A stretch of 64,000 nt of DNA from Scleroderma bovista (GCA_037178675.1 JAYMGJ010000001.1:1-64000); one strand, 5' to 3'; positions 46,784 to 58,640 are shown, numbered from the stretch's first letter. Translations and numbers: made by a program. The notes: generated by a model from the sequence alone, not told the origin.

Positions 46784-47080
46784 ATGAGAATTCCCAAGTG
46801 TAATATTCTCTTAGGACTGTCGACGATGGCAAAGACCTTGTGCAACACCATCCAAATTATGGCCAATTCACTTTCTATACAATTTGGCATTTATCTGCTC
46901 TCTGTTTCAAATCAGTTTTGTAATTACATAGATATTGTTACCGCCATGGAATCTGGGTTGTCTGCGGAGCAATCGCAGGTAAAATATGCGCTTTTATCCT
47001 TGTTTGATGCATTCCAAGGTTTGTTCCACAACGGTGAGTACGAAGACGTGCTGATGCTCCTGACGAAGATTAGGACATAA
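46784..47080 (+). other. Uncharacterised 98-aa ORF
   Basis: An open frame beginning MRIPKCNILLG with mixed hydrophobic composition, just after the H3-mimic gene. No family is recognised; it may be chance or the 3' UTR. Confidence 0.2.
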
Positions 47081-47214
47081 GCCTCGCACAACGGTGACAA
47101 TGGCGCCCACATGTCCACCTCGACCCGACCACAACTGTCGTCGTCACCGTCGTCGTCTAATGACGTTGTATGTGTATGGACACACTGCGTGGTTCGTGAG
47201 TGGCTTCTCAGGCT

Positions 47215-47690
47215 TTCATGGTCAATAAAGAGGTGCGGACGTCTTGCCAGCTACAGGAGGGCATTGGTGGAAGTTTCCAACAAGGATGATGTTCAATCCT
47301 CCAAAGGACGCTATGGCACGACCAGCTCTCGCACGCGCGATGATATACATCAACTTGGCAAAGAATTAGCAGGGTACCATCGAGATTTCGTCTATGATGA
47401 GGTATTGCCCATCCTGCCAATACTCCGCGAGCTTCTTCATTGTATCCGTCGATTGTTTGCCCCCATTAACTGGTATGTAACGTCTTTCCATCAATGATGG
47501 ACGCTGCGATGCATGTATATGCTGACTTGACGAGCATGCTTTCGACTCCGCGGCTTGCACAGTTGTCAGTGATTGTCAGGATTGTTTTCGACTTCCCCTC
47601 ACCTCCTTCGCCGGCAATGATCATGCGCAGTTGGGGTGGGTTGAGGGCCAATAACATTTTTTGCAAATGCCAGTCTACGATGTCAGATGA
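47215..47690 (-). pseudogene. Helitron/PIF1-type helicase relic
   Basis: Minus strand: DIVDWHLQKM, then IIAGEGGEGKSKTIL (Walker A), DGKTLHTS, PVNGGKQS, YLIIDEISMV (Walker B, typical PIF1/Helitron DEISM) and GGLNIILVGNFHQCPPV. At least two frameshifts separate these motifs, and the C-terminal helicase motifs are absent. A PIF1-like domain unwinds DNA during rolling-circle transposition of Helitrons; a chromosomal PIF1-like gene is the alternative source. Confidence 0.75.
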
Positions 47691-48280
47691 CGGAAGCGGA
47701 GTGTATGTATTTCATCCCTGAGCACTTGAGTGAGAACAATATCCATGATATGCAATCAGGAACAGCGGGACCCCGAAGGATTGGTAGAGAAAGTGTTGAA
47801 CATGCTCGTTCGTGAGAGTCTGTTCTGATTTCATATCCGGTGCGGATGGGGCCCGCTGCAATCAAGGGAAAATGTATAACCACTCACGAGTCCATGAATA
47901 TGTATCTGCCGCCCAAGTGAACATTGCGCGTACGTAAACAGTAGAAGGAAGACGAATTTCTTGATAGTCCGGCGAGATGATAGCATTCATGTCAATCAAT
48001 CCAGTGATATTCTCATGACTTGCGAAATGCCTCAGAAGCGTGATCTCGCGAAGAGCCCACTTGGCAAGCTGGGTTTTCTCAGTTTCCAGCTTGATGGCCA
48101 CAGTCTGGCCAGATATCTGACCCGCCAACGACCTAGATATGTGGGAGTAAATGAGCCTTGCTATATGGTGTTAGTCACCTGTCAGTGAACGCACACAACT
48201 ACCCCGTACGCGCTCGACCCCATCTCCCTGACGAGTTTCCACCACTTCTGCACATGGAACACCGTCCCAAGGGACGACAT
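47691..48280 (-). pseudogene. MAP kinase fragment (Slt2/Mpk1-like N-lobe)
   Basis: Minus strand from ATG at 48,280: KLVREMGSSAYGVVV (Gly-rich loop), intron, GQTVAIKLETEK with the catalytic Lys, KWALREITLLRHFASHENI, GLIDMNAIISPDYQEI, then after further breaks HVQHFLY and GMKYIHSASVI. This follows the N-lobe order of fungal cell-wall-integrity MAP kinases. The sequence stops just before the expected HRDLKPGN, where the helicase relic begins in the same orientation. Frameshifts occur near 47,880 and 47,750. It is a captured or duplicated gene fragment, not a working kinase. Confidence 0.8.
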
Positions 48281-48671
48281 GAACGTATGGTGTTCCCTGC
48301 GTTCTATATCAGTCCTCGCCAGGCTCTCCACTGAACAGAGGCTGAGCCTACTTCTTCATGCTAGGCTGTGCGAGCTGGTTCGACCGCCTTCTGGCAAACG
48401 CGTGATCAACCACAGTCCATGGTCTCTGGGTTGCCCGGCACAACCAACTGTGGAGGAATCATTTGGGCTGTTTTCCATGAGGAAGATGGGAAGACGGTGC
48501 TATCCAACTGCGTATTCCTTTGAGACTCTGACATTGCCGATATATGTTAACACGCTTACCTCGCGTGGTTCATGATGGTGCACTCAGCAGGTTTCAGCAG
48601 TCGCTCGAAACAATGGCTGTGCTTCCTACCCAAGGATGGTCGGTCCCCTGGTGGGACACAGTGAAACAGGG

Positions 48672-51565
48672 TGAGCAGTTAGATCGCCGTCCAAATCAGC
48701 GTCATCTCGTCATTGACACTGAGCAAACGTCACATGACGTTGCGAGGTGGCGTCCTCCCAGGCTGCCCGCCCTGCCTCCGAATTTTTCCGATTACCCTCA
48801 CCAACCACTGAAAACACTTACGAGCTGCATATAATCACAGAGTGCATAGTATTGACATAGCATAGATATAAAAAGAAACCATGTACATAAAGGGAGAAAC
48901 CTGGCCACCGCGTTGATCACATCATCGTCGTGGTCGCGGTCGTACTGGTCATCTGCATCAGATCGTCCGAGTCGTCGTCATCGTCGCTGCCACTACTGTG
49001 GGTTGTCACTGTCGTCGGCGTCCTCCCTGTACATCGCCACCATGGCACTGGCCACTTGCGTCCATGTCTCGCCACCGGCTTATTGTAAAGCTTCCTCACT
49101 CAATATAGGGGGAAAAGCGCGTCGACCATATGGAAGGGTTGTTAGTGCAAGTCTTTGCGAAACCGCGGAGCGCAGAGGCGCATTCCGAGACCCAAGAGTC
49201 GCACCTGTCGAGAGAGGTCAGTATGGCGTACTAGGTACGCGACACAAAAATGGCTGCAGAAATGCGGGAAACACCAGACTGCCAGGTGACGGCCAGCCAT
49301 ATGAGTGGGTGCAGGAGGCGGCGGAAAGCGTCGTGACGGAAGAGCACATGAACGGGAATGTTCCGGAGGTCGACAGGAAGGCCGTGTCGGGCGGAGAACT
49401 GGTGACGAAGGCTTATGGAGTCAATGAAGGCTACAAGAAGGAGCATAAAGGCACATGACTCCAACAAACGAAACTACAGTGTGAAGAGATATCAGCGCGA
49501 TGAAGACGTGAATGACAACGTACCTAACACATACGGAGTGCCGCTCGAGGAGGAGCAGGCAGGTAGTGTGAGTGGCGAGATAGGGGACTTGCGAGGGCAC
49601 GCGAATGCGTGCAGACGGTCCATGGACGACGGGAATCCGCAGACACGTCAGTGGAGTGTACGAGTCAATTAGGTGGGGTGGACGGCAATGCAGGTTGGGA
49701 AGTCGAGTGCGAATGAGTTCGAAGAGCTTGTAATCACGGCGATCGAGCCGTATGTCGACGGCGAAACGTGTGCGTGCATGCAGGTGACGTGTACCGTCAC
49801 GGACACCGCTTCCGGTATGCGCTTCTCGGGTGTGCATAGTACCACTTCCTGTCCTTACAAAAATAGTTAGCAGGTGTAGGATCAGCAACAGGCCCCATTT
49901 CTCGATCTCGCTTACCTCCTGGTATCTAAGCATCGTCTCTTGAAGGAAATGCGTCAAAATGCGATTGGAGCACTCCAGGTGACATTGTTGGAGAGTCAGG
50001 GATAGCCGCTGTAGTCGCTGAAGTGATTGAGCTTGAAAAAAGGAGTGTGGAAGAAGCGGTAAATGCTGATTTAGGACAGCTGAGAGGCATGGGAACTTGG
50101 GAGGTCATGGATAAGTTGGGAGTAGTAAAGTAGTAAGCGGGTCTTCAAGGCGAAGAGTAATACGGCCAGAAATGTTGAACAATACAAGGGAGCGATGGTC
50201 TCACCACATTGAGTCAGCCGCGATGCACCTGGCTGGCTGGAGCGGCTCTGTCAAAAATCGGCGCGTTCAGTCTTATCGTACATGATCCAGTGCCTGGACT
50301 GACCCACCTGCTTCATCAGGCTCGTCGTGAACTAGAATCAGACTCTTCTTTATCAGTGGGAAGGGGGTCATCCAACCCTCTATTATCCGGAAATGCGCAT
50401 CAATGCAGCTCATCGCGCACACGACTACGAACCACGAGCACACTCACCACTCTACAACACCTTCCGGCCCGTAAGCGTTGCCTCCGCGGGATTTGTAACA
50501 ACATTAACGAGAGTGATACCATCCAGACCCACAAGTTTTTCACAATCGACGTATCCAAACCCATCGCAATTGACATTATTGATGGAGAGGCCAAAGTACG
50601 TCACATTTGAGGATGTTAACCCAGTATGACGTGGACCACTCGGTCACTGTTGTGTGTAAAAAGATGGGTCTGATGCAGGATTGGAGGACGGCGCATGCCT
50701 GTTGGGAGAGGGATGCAGTAAACAGACATCCAGAGAGGAATCGTGCAGCGGCGTACGTGCGCGTCAGGGTGCATACTGGGCCGGAACTGTCCTGTTGCAA
50801 ATGTGCAACTTCCGCACTGATCAGCGCCACCAAAACCAAAGGGTAAACGTACCACCGCAACGATCAAGGATTCCGAAAACTTTGTAAAGCCAAACGCTAA
50901 AAGGATGGTGGCAAAATATCAAAGCATGGCACGGGCGACAGAGGTCAGCCAACACGACAAAGGTCGGCCAAACGCTAAGATAATGGCAGCAAGATATACA
51001 AAGCACGGCACGGGCGACAGAGGTCAGCCAATCCGACAAAGGTCGGCCAAACGCTAAGATAATGACAGCAAAATATCAAAGCGCGGCACGGGCGACAGAG
51101 GTCAGCCAACACGACAGAAGTCGGCCAAACGCTAAGATAATGGCGGCAAAATGTCAAAGCACGGCACGGGCGACAGAGGTCAGCCAACGCGACAGAAGTC
51201 GGCCAAGTGCGAAGATAATAGCAGCAAAATATCAAAGCATGGCACGGGCGACAGAGGTCAACCAACACGACAAAAGTCGGCCAAACGCTAAGATAATGGC
51301 AGCAAAATACCAAAGCACGGCACGGGCGACAGAGGTCGGCCAACGCGACAGAAGTCGGCCAAATGCGAAGATAATGGCAGCAAAATATCAAAGCACGGCA
51401 CGGGCGACAGAGGTCAGCCAACGCGACAGAAGTCGGCCAAATGCGAAGATAATGGCAGCAAAATACCAAAGCTCCGCAACGCCGCATTTGTTGTCTCTGC
51501 TTCATGTAGGATTACATAATTACAAAGCCCAAATTGAATTACCCGAATTACATAGCTGAACAGTA
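48672..51565 (-). repeat. Inverted duplication 2, right arm
   Basis: Reverse complement of 23,008-25,800, with only scattered substitutions and a larger tandem array. It ends exactly at the TA of the adjacent MITE. From 48,285 to 48,670 no gene is recognised. Confidence 0.92.
50890..51490 (+). repeat. Tandem repeat of 72-78 bp unit (right arm)
   Basis: Plus-strand frame 51,062-51,559 reads repeats of ARATEVSQ.D.SRPNAKIM.AKYQS. The first units (50,890-51,060) are in other frames. More units than in the left arm, so the array changed length after duplication. Confidence 0.8.
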
Positions 51566-52239
51566 CAGTCATCAACTGCCACTTGAGACACGAAAATCAA
51601 GAATGCTCTTATTACAACACAACACAAATTTAAGTAGATCAGAGTAGACAAGCAGGCTAATAAAGTACTTCTGAATACCTGAACAAATTTGCTATGGGAT
51701 CAAAGGTCCAGGCTTGCAACTGTGAAGCTCGGAAATTTTGTGGCTTTATCTTTGTCATTACTGGCACTTGAGACACCCAAATGCAGTATCTTTTGTATCT
51801 CCGCTAATGACAATGGTCCGATGCCTACACTCCGACCCTAAGTCCGCATGTCAGCCTTACCATAACAGGGATATCATGTTGCTGATATTGCAGTCATGAA
51901 ACACCCTCCTCCGGCATTCATGTGGCAAGTCAATGCGAAGTCCATAGTCCGAAAGGTGTTGGATAGGGCTTCATCAGACCTATTTCTACATCCCACAGAG
52001 AAAGGAAAGTTAGAAATACTTGTTGCAATGGATTGAGACACAAAACAGCTCAATTTGATGCACTATTTGCACTGTAGTTACTTTATCTAGAGGTTACAAT
52101 GCTCAGTATTTGCTGTGGACCTCGAGTGGTCCATTTCCAAGTCACTTATGATGTGTGGAAATCAGTTGTGTTGAAGAAACATGCGAAAAACGCTGCTGTC
52201 TCAAGTGGTGGTGGTGTCTCAAGTGGCAGTGGATGACTG
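51566..52239. mobile_element. Tc1/mariner-type MITE with TA target duplication
   Basis: Terminal inverted repeats 51,566-51,591 (cagtcatcaactgccacttg...) and 52,214-52,239 match at 25 of 26 positions, and each end abuts the dinucleotide TA. The 674-bp interior has no transposase but repeats the subterminal word acttgagacac near 51,765 and 52,195. CAGT-starting termini with a TA duplication are typical of Tc1/mariner derivatives. Confidence 0.88.
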
Positions 52240-52640
52240 TATATTCCGTATACTTAAGCAGATGACCGGCTTTCGTTGACTCCTGTTTGTTCCGTCCCCT
52301 GTCCTGGAAGTTTCACCCCTCGAATGTAGTTGTTTTGGATGTGCGTTTGTTCCGTACTTGGTTGAGTTGTCACAGGTGAGTGACCTGAGCTAATCGAATG
52401 TATTATTTTGGATGTGAGTATGTTCCAGACTTGGTTTATAGGTGGGTGAATTGAATTGATGGATACGGTTGTGTAGGTTTTGCATACGGCTATTCCTGTC
52501 ATGGAAGGCTCAGTCTTGATGCTCTCTTCGTCAGAGCTTAGATCCGCTCCGATACGATCCAGGTTTTCTATTTAATTCTTCAACATGCATGGTAAGCCCC
52601 CACCTCAACCTGCACTGTCTTCACTCAGTGTAATTGGATT
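52240..52640. other. Spacer with an internal direct repeat
   Basis: The phrase ttttggatgtg.gt.tgttcc..actTGGTT occurs near 52,332 and 52,407 within a roughly 75-bp duplicated unit. No gene. Confidence 0.45.
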
Positions 52641-52649
52641 CCTCGGGCC

Positions 52650-53060
52650 ATGCACGGACAGCAAGCACACCACGGAGACGCTGACGACGACGGGCAGTTA
52701 ATGCCACACATGGACGATGATGACGACCGGCACTACCACACACAGCCGACGACAGGCAGTCAAGACCAGCGCGCAGACGTCGCCGATGACGACGGATAAA
52801 CAATGCCACACGCGAACGACGACGACGGTGACAACGGGAAGTCAAGGCCCCCATACAGACCGGGACGACAACGACAACGTTGGGCAGCCAGTGCCAGCAT
52901 GTAGACAACGACAACGACAATGGCGGGCAGCCAATGCCACATGCGGACGGCAACGACAACGGGCAACACTGCGCAGATGACGTTGACGACGATGGACGCC
53001 CGATACCACACGCGGACAACAACGACGACGACAGGCAGGCAAGACCAGCACTAGCGCCAG
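52650..53060. repeat. Low-complexity CGACGACAACGAC region
   Basis: Imperfect repeats of gccacacgcggacgacaacgacgacggg. Long frames on both strands are compositional. Confidence 0.75.
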
Positions 53061-53289
53061 CACCTGTCATCTCAACGCGAGGTACGCCGCCTCCCAGTTG
53101 TCTGCACCATTGCCAGTCGTCTCCCAACCGTCTGCACCAATGCCAGCTGTCTCCCAGCGTCTGCACCATCCCCAGCTGCCAGCACCAGCACTCTCAACGT
53201 CAACGCCAGCGCCACTGGGACTGGTCCCATGAAAAATACAACACGCAGCGGGCCATGCCCTTAGACAGGTTTTTATTCGTTAGTTGTGT

Positions 53290-53597
53290 TATAGTTGCCA
53301 AGGATGCTCGCACAGCTCTTCCGTCAAGAACCTTATTGTTGCTGCTCCCGGTGGTATCCTCACTGTTCACTCGGAGCTTGGGGAACCCATCCACAGGGTC
53401 GCCACTCGCGCTGTCAAGTTATGGTAGGAGTTCGACGACACTGTATTCAAGATGGCAAAGGATAAGCGTGCCGCTTGGCTTGCTGAGCGCAAGGCGAAGG
53501 TCATTGAGAAACTCAACAAGGACTTCGCAAAGCCTTGGTTCGGGTGGAAGAAAGATAGGACTGCCGCGTTTGACCTAGGTGACATCGGCGCAAATTA
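53290..53597 (+). pseudogene. Fatty acid synthase alpha subunit (FAS2) fragment
   Basis: One plus-strand frame reads SSVKNLIVAAPGGILTVHSE, GEPIHRVATRAVKLW, a TAG stop, then EFDDTVFKMAKDKRAAWLAE and KLNKDFAKPWFGWKKD. This closely follows a conserved internal region of the fungal FAS alpha subunit, a large cytosolic multienzyme. The stop replaces a Lys codon (AAG to TAG expected). The similarity ends at GDIGAN, about 100 codons in all, against roughly 1,900 in the full protein. It is a fragment of a duplicated host gene. Confidence 0.78.
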
Positions 53598-53599
53598 AC

Positions 53600-54225
53600 G
53601 GGTGACTGTGTCGAAGAACACTTCGCGGGTGTCAACGGTGGTCTCAAACCAAGTATCTTGCAAAGCTTTACCAGCTACCGCGATCGCGATCGCGACCCCG
53701 ACCATGACTATCTAGGACAGCCACAGAGATGCCCTCCTCCCTCCTCCCTCGTTCCCCCCATCCCTTACTCCAACAACTCTAATGCATTCGTCTCGCAATA
53801 CCACGACTTCCGTGCATGCAGGTATGCTTTCTTTTTGTTTGTTTCGCTCATTAACTACTATTACAGTGCATACACCTATGCCAGCACAGTGCGACTACCT
53901 CCGCTCAGGCTGGTGTGTTTTCTTTTCTTCTTTTTTGTTTACTAACTATTATTACAAACTCAATACCTGCCCCTGCGTAGTACACTATACAGCGCAGCTG
54001 CTCGCACGCACACACTCGCACAGCATGACTCCACCATGTGGATTTTTTTTCTCTTTTTGTTAACTACTTAAACTGCATGCATTGCACACCCAAACAGACG
54101 AACGCAACACACGACCCCACTCACACAAGAATGGCACAACGTCGAGACGGTACATGTTCATCAACTTCATTTTTCTAATTGAAATCATCTGACCAACTCA
54201 CAGTGCCCGACCGCACATTCGCACA
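53600..54225. other. Pyrimidine-rich spacer
   Basis: Includes cgcgatcgcgatcgcgac near 53,683 and ttttcttttcttcttttttg tracts. No gene is supported. Confidence 0.5.
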
Positions 54226-54227
54226 CT

Positions 54228-54590
54228 GTGACACGACCACCACCTTCGTTGACGATGACGCCAACGACCCCAGGGCCAGCACACCAGCATGCATGCATAC
54301 TGGCACCTGCACCCACGATGGCAACACTGACAACGCCAACCAATCCGATGTCAGGATGCATGCTACGACGTGACCACCACCCTAGTCACGATCACCACGG
54401 CCCCAGCCCTGGCACTGGCACCTCTACAATCACGATCGCATTCGTTACCACCACCCCGACCACGACTACCACGACTCCAGCACCAGCTCCTCCTCCAGTA
54501 TCTACATGACCACAACAACAGCCACTGATGGATAATGATGCTGACGACAATGGGGACGATGACAATGCCATAGCAACAGACAGCATTGAC
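54228..54590. repeat. Low-complexity CACCACC/GACGATGA region
   Basis: Imperfect accacc and gacgacaatgg repeats. No credible gene; the stretch to 54,870 is also empty. Confidence 0.7.
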
Positions 54591-54929
54591 AACTCAGCCA
54601 TTAACTTTATCATATAGATTACATTGTACTAGATATGATTGCAATATGATACAGTTTGGCTACTGAATGACAGTGGGATACAGATACTAGATCACATAGT
54701 GCAACCAATACAGATCAACGACATCCATCAGACACTAATCCCATGCACGTGTACGTTTGCGACCAGGCGAAACCACAACATCTAACATATGCACAAGACA
54801 TTGAATACATTATTCACGGTCACAGACTATGAAATCAGCAGGATACCGAAGCGAAGCGATGTATGTCTTGTCTGTTGAATCGCAACAGCACAGTGGAGAC
54901 TCTACCCATGGCCAGTCGCGCTGCGCACG

Positions 54930-55170
54930 CATATCTAAGTTTTTACAAGTTTGTGACTTCCCAATGATGTCATCCTCACCGTGCAGACCTGCCTTACATA
55001 TGGTACGCGGTTCGGCACTTCCCACCTACTCGCCACCAATCCCTGCTCTCTGTCGTCGGCGACGCTAGTACGCAAGAATACGAACAGCGTTGTTATAGAG
55101 ACACAGGTCTCGCTCGCTAGTGCATACATGTTACAACCCCATGTACACGAGCTCGCTGCGAAGATGTAGT
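54930..55170 (-). repeat. Inverted repeat 3, right copy
   Basis: Reverse complement of about 19,870-20,110, including agagacacaggtctcgctc and tatggcacgcggttcggcac-type phrases. Probably a dispersed repeat of unknown type. Confidence 0.65.
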
Positions 55171-55513
55171 CGCCAATGCAGCGACGATGGGAATTGCAGT
55201 CTTCATGCGGTGTGCGTGTCCTTGTCATACCACATTTACTAACCACCCGTTTCTCGATTCATTTAGGAACTCCAAAACTCTTCTGACTGCGAATGTATCA
55301 CAATTATGCCTGCCTGCGCCATCATGGTGTTACAGGCTTCCTACTAGTGGCCCAGATTGCAGACCCACAGACCGATCACGACTGGGGAGTCGATAATGCT
55401 CGTTGGATCTGCCCGGGAACTGCTCGTACGATGCGACTCGCCCGCCTCGACGTCCACGTTAGTCTCCCTCCTACCCTCTTGTCGCTCCCTGTGACTACTC
55501 TCCCCGGCAAACC

Positions 55514-56800
55514 ATGTCCGACAAACCGACCACTTCTGCTGCCAGCGGCCGTCCTCCCACAGGCTCAGCCTCTGCTGCCCACACCTCCTCCTTCATCTTC
55601 CTCGCATCCCCCTGGCGTGCTTGGTCACGGCCGCCATTGTTCCTACGAGAACGCTTTCATCAAGGAGGAGGAAGAAAAAAGCGATGCCGACGACCTATTT
55701 GCATTCCTGCCCGTCGACCGCTGATCAACAGAGGGAACGCGAGAAGCAGCGTGCTCAGGAGCACGTCTGTCAGGTCAAACGCTTCAAAGTCAGTTTACCA
55801 GTGCACTCAGAAGACGCATCTGACGCATCTGATGCATCAAACTTATGCAGAGACTCTCAAGGAGGTCCACCTCCCGTCTGCGCTCGATCCCACAAAATTT
55901 GACCATGGTATAGACGTACACATGCTGTCACATATACCATGTCGTGAATTTATCCTTTCGCAGGACAACCAGTCCCACTTTTATGTATCCCTCCAGCAAT
56001 GGCGTCGGCTCAACCTATCCCCTGCCTTCATCCAATTCGCAAACAAGGTGGACACCCTGTCTGTGTCCATACCCCTTCTCCTACATAACAGGAGAGAAGT
56101 CAGCGACTTGTGGCAAGCCGCCGTTGTCATGGCAGAAGACGAAGCCCTCCGTGCCCTCCTTGAGTATCTATCTTCATTCATGTCCCTGATGGGGTCTTAC
56201 CTTCTTGCAGCTTACTTCAGAAACTGGCACAAGACCTTCGAATGACACTCTTTCTCGTATATGAAAGTCTCCTGAAGACACTTCTGAACTTCCTTCCACG
56301 TCCCATTGCTGCACCTGCACTCACAGCACTACTGGCCACGCTATCGGCATTATTCAGGTATCTTCTTGTCCCTTGTATACATTTATGTAAATGCAGCAGA
56401 CATGGTCGTCCTTCCACTCTACTCTTCCGAAATGTAATGCAGAGGTCCAGGGTGCCGCCGCGGAGGTATGGGCATCGGTCCTTCGTCGCCTCAAGACATC
56501 TGCACGCGAGAAAGCGGTCATACTCGTGTCAAAGAATTTGACCGATTTTGAAGACGCCAATGCGTGGATGTTGAGCTTTGCACGCAAAATGCGTTTCTGA
56601 TGATCAGTTTTTATGGAGTTCGGCCTTGATACGTCACTGCAAGGACGTGGAAGGGTTCTCCAGCATTACAGAGCCGATAACTGCACAGTTTTGTTCTACA
56701 GTCTCAAACACCGCGAGACAAGGTTGGTGTCGATCGTGTTCGGCGCATGCTACATCTTACTTCCGTTCTATGTGGAGCTCGTCAAGGGTCTCATCTGACA
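55514..56800 (+). pseudogene. UTP20 N-terminal fragment (U3 snoRNP component)
   Basis: UTP20 is a very large HEAT-repeat protein of the nucleolar small-subunit processome. The plus strand reads DHGIDVHMLSHIP, SHFYVSLQQWRRLNLSPAF, VSIPLLLHNRREVSDLW, then across an intron (about 56,165-56,211) LLDLLQKLAQDLRMTLFLVY, LLKTLLNFLPRPIAAPALT, and after another intron a segment with AAEVWASVLRRLK. The order and the LLDLxxxLAxDLxM phrase fit the UTP20 N-terminus. The frame is lost after 56,600 and the sequence joins the gag relic at about 56,890. The first part (55,514-55,790) changes frame and is uncertain. Fewer than 400 of the expected 2,500 or more residues remain. Confidence 0.7.
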
Positions 56801-56889
56801 GGTACTTCTCACTGGGCGTCACACACCACCATCTACTTTTTCAACTCCCACGCTACCACGGCGGGGAGAAACACTGTCTACACAAACCC

Positions 56890-58420
56890 ATGGGTCCCGT
56901 CTAGGCGGCTCTCTAAAGTCGGTAGGTCACTCACAAACCGGGTATTTGTATGGGTACCAGTCTGACTCATCACTAACAGGTGTTTGAGACTCGTCCTCTG
57001 AGACATGTTCAGGGCAGTCTCAACCTCTGACCAGTCATCGTCCATGTTGATCAGCTCGGGTGCGTCATCCATATCAACTGACTCAGAGTATTCCACCAGG
57101 TTGACGTGCACCCCGGACGTGCTTGCCTTAGAAAGCTTTCGCTGACATTCGATGTCCCCGGAGTCGACGTCCACAGCTCGTCACCCCTGGGGCGAGTTGT
57201 CTTCTGAGGATGACATGACCTTGTTGCGTTGTGGGCAGTTCCGCGAGAAATGGCCCATCCCACTGCAGACGAGCACAGGCCCTCGGCCTTGCGTCACTGC
57301 TGCTTGTCCTTGCTTGACTTAGGACGTGAGGTACACATATTCTTGCGGTAATTTCCGTGTGTACTGTTGGTCTGGGAGGACTTGGGGTGGAAAGACCCAG
57401 GTTTATGGGTTCAGTCGTACTGCTTGCGCTGACGTCGAAACCCCTTGTGGTGAGTGCCCCCTGTTCCTTCAGGTGTCGTGGCTACGCTTTTGAACCGTTC
57501 CCTCAGGGCGCTTCCCAGGCTTTGTTTCCTTGGGTCCGGTCATGACGGATCTCGAGATCTCGAGAACCTCGGCGGCCGCCACGACCTGTTTTAAAGTCGA
57601 CACTTCCGGAATTAGCTTATCTTTCCATAGATCGGGTTGGAAATCCTTCCGAAGGCCCTTCCAGAACTTGTTGACTTTCGGACCGTCGTTTCGTTCGCCA
57701 ATAGTGCTCCACATCTCGTTCATAGGGAAGCAGAAGATGAACAACCGTTTGAAGAACTCGCGAAGGCGCCAACTGTATGGGTCGGGCGCGACCTCTTCCG
57801 TATAGAAGGTCCCTCCCTTCCCTGTTAAGTAATGCTCCGCAATAAATATCTGCTCCTTTTCAGGTATATTACCGTCCTTAACATGAGCGGTACTCTCGGT
57901 CATGAAATGATGACATGATTTCGAGTCTGCTGAGCCATCATACTTGACTGGGGGAATAGGCTTCAAGGTCATTCTCTTTGCCTTGTGCCTAGACTTCTTT
58001 TCACCTGCCGAGATTCACTCCGTCGTTTACTACGACCACGTCTCCGCCTTCCGTGCCTAAACGATCGGAAAGAAGAGGTTGCGGTTGACGAACTCGCCTC
58101 GCTCGATGTTGACGAAGAGGACAAAGAGGTGCCCGACGAGCTCATACGTCCCTTCTTATTGAGACGCTTAAACGCTAACTCATGTAGCTATTCGGATCGA
58201 TTTGCTCGACTGGATCCATTGCTCTCGGGGTGCAATGGCGCTTCTGTTGCTTGTCACTTAAGGTAATGGCCTCGTCAACCATCGCATTGACTGGGCTCAG
58301 GTTTCGCTTCTCAGTGGCATCCTTGCGTCTTTTGTGTCTAGGCTGATGCCTTTCCTTTGCAGGAGCGCGGGTATTCTTGCAAAGGTTATGTCTTGTAGAT
58401 GCTTTTATAGGGTTTTGTAA
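56890..58420 (-). pseudogene. Ty3/Gypsy-type gag gene relic (copy B)
   Basis: Minus strand: an N-terminal basic segment (RHQPRHKRRKDATEKRN) near 58,330, then a 167-residue frame (57,972-57,469) beginning MTLKPIPPVKYDGSADSKSC, with TGKGGTFYTEEV and FWKGLRKDFQPDLWKDKL, as in retrotransposon Gag/capsid. A CCHC knuckle follows near 57,270-57,240 and an acidic tail to 56,890. At least one frameshift separates capsid and knuckle, and no pol follows. Retrotransposon Gag packages its own RNA. Confidence 0.8.
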
Positions 58421-58640
58421 GCAGTAAAAGGTAGATGGTTAATAGAATTGAGAAAGACCAGGGAAAATACAGGAATACACAAAGAGGTAGAACATCAGCT
58501 GAGCCCCCTGCCAAGTGCCAGGTACTAGGACAACCGACTCACGGAGTCCCACACACCCTGCACGACGCGGGTTATGTAGAGCTAGACTTGTCAGTGGCTA
58601 CATAATGCTATCACTTGTCCAAAAAAAAAGAACTCGTTTT
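58400..58640 (-). promoter_or_regulatory. Possible LTR/leader of the gag relic
   Basis: On the minus strand a tataaaagcatctacaag word lies just upstream of the first gag codons, after a pyrimidine-rich stretch. This is the layout of an LTR promoter. A second LTR was not found, so this is tentative. From 58,640 to 58,918 nothing else is seen. Confidence 0.35.

Noticed and set aside
50890..51490. CRISPR-like array
   Set aside because: Units are tandem and contiguous with no unique spacers, and the genome is eukaryotic.
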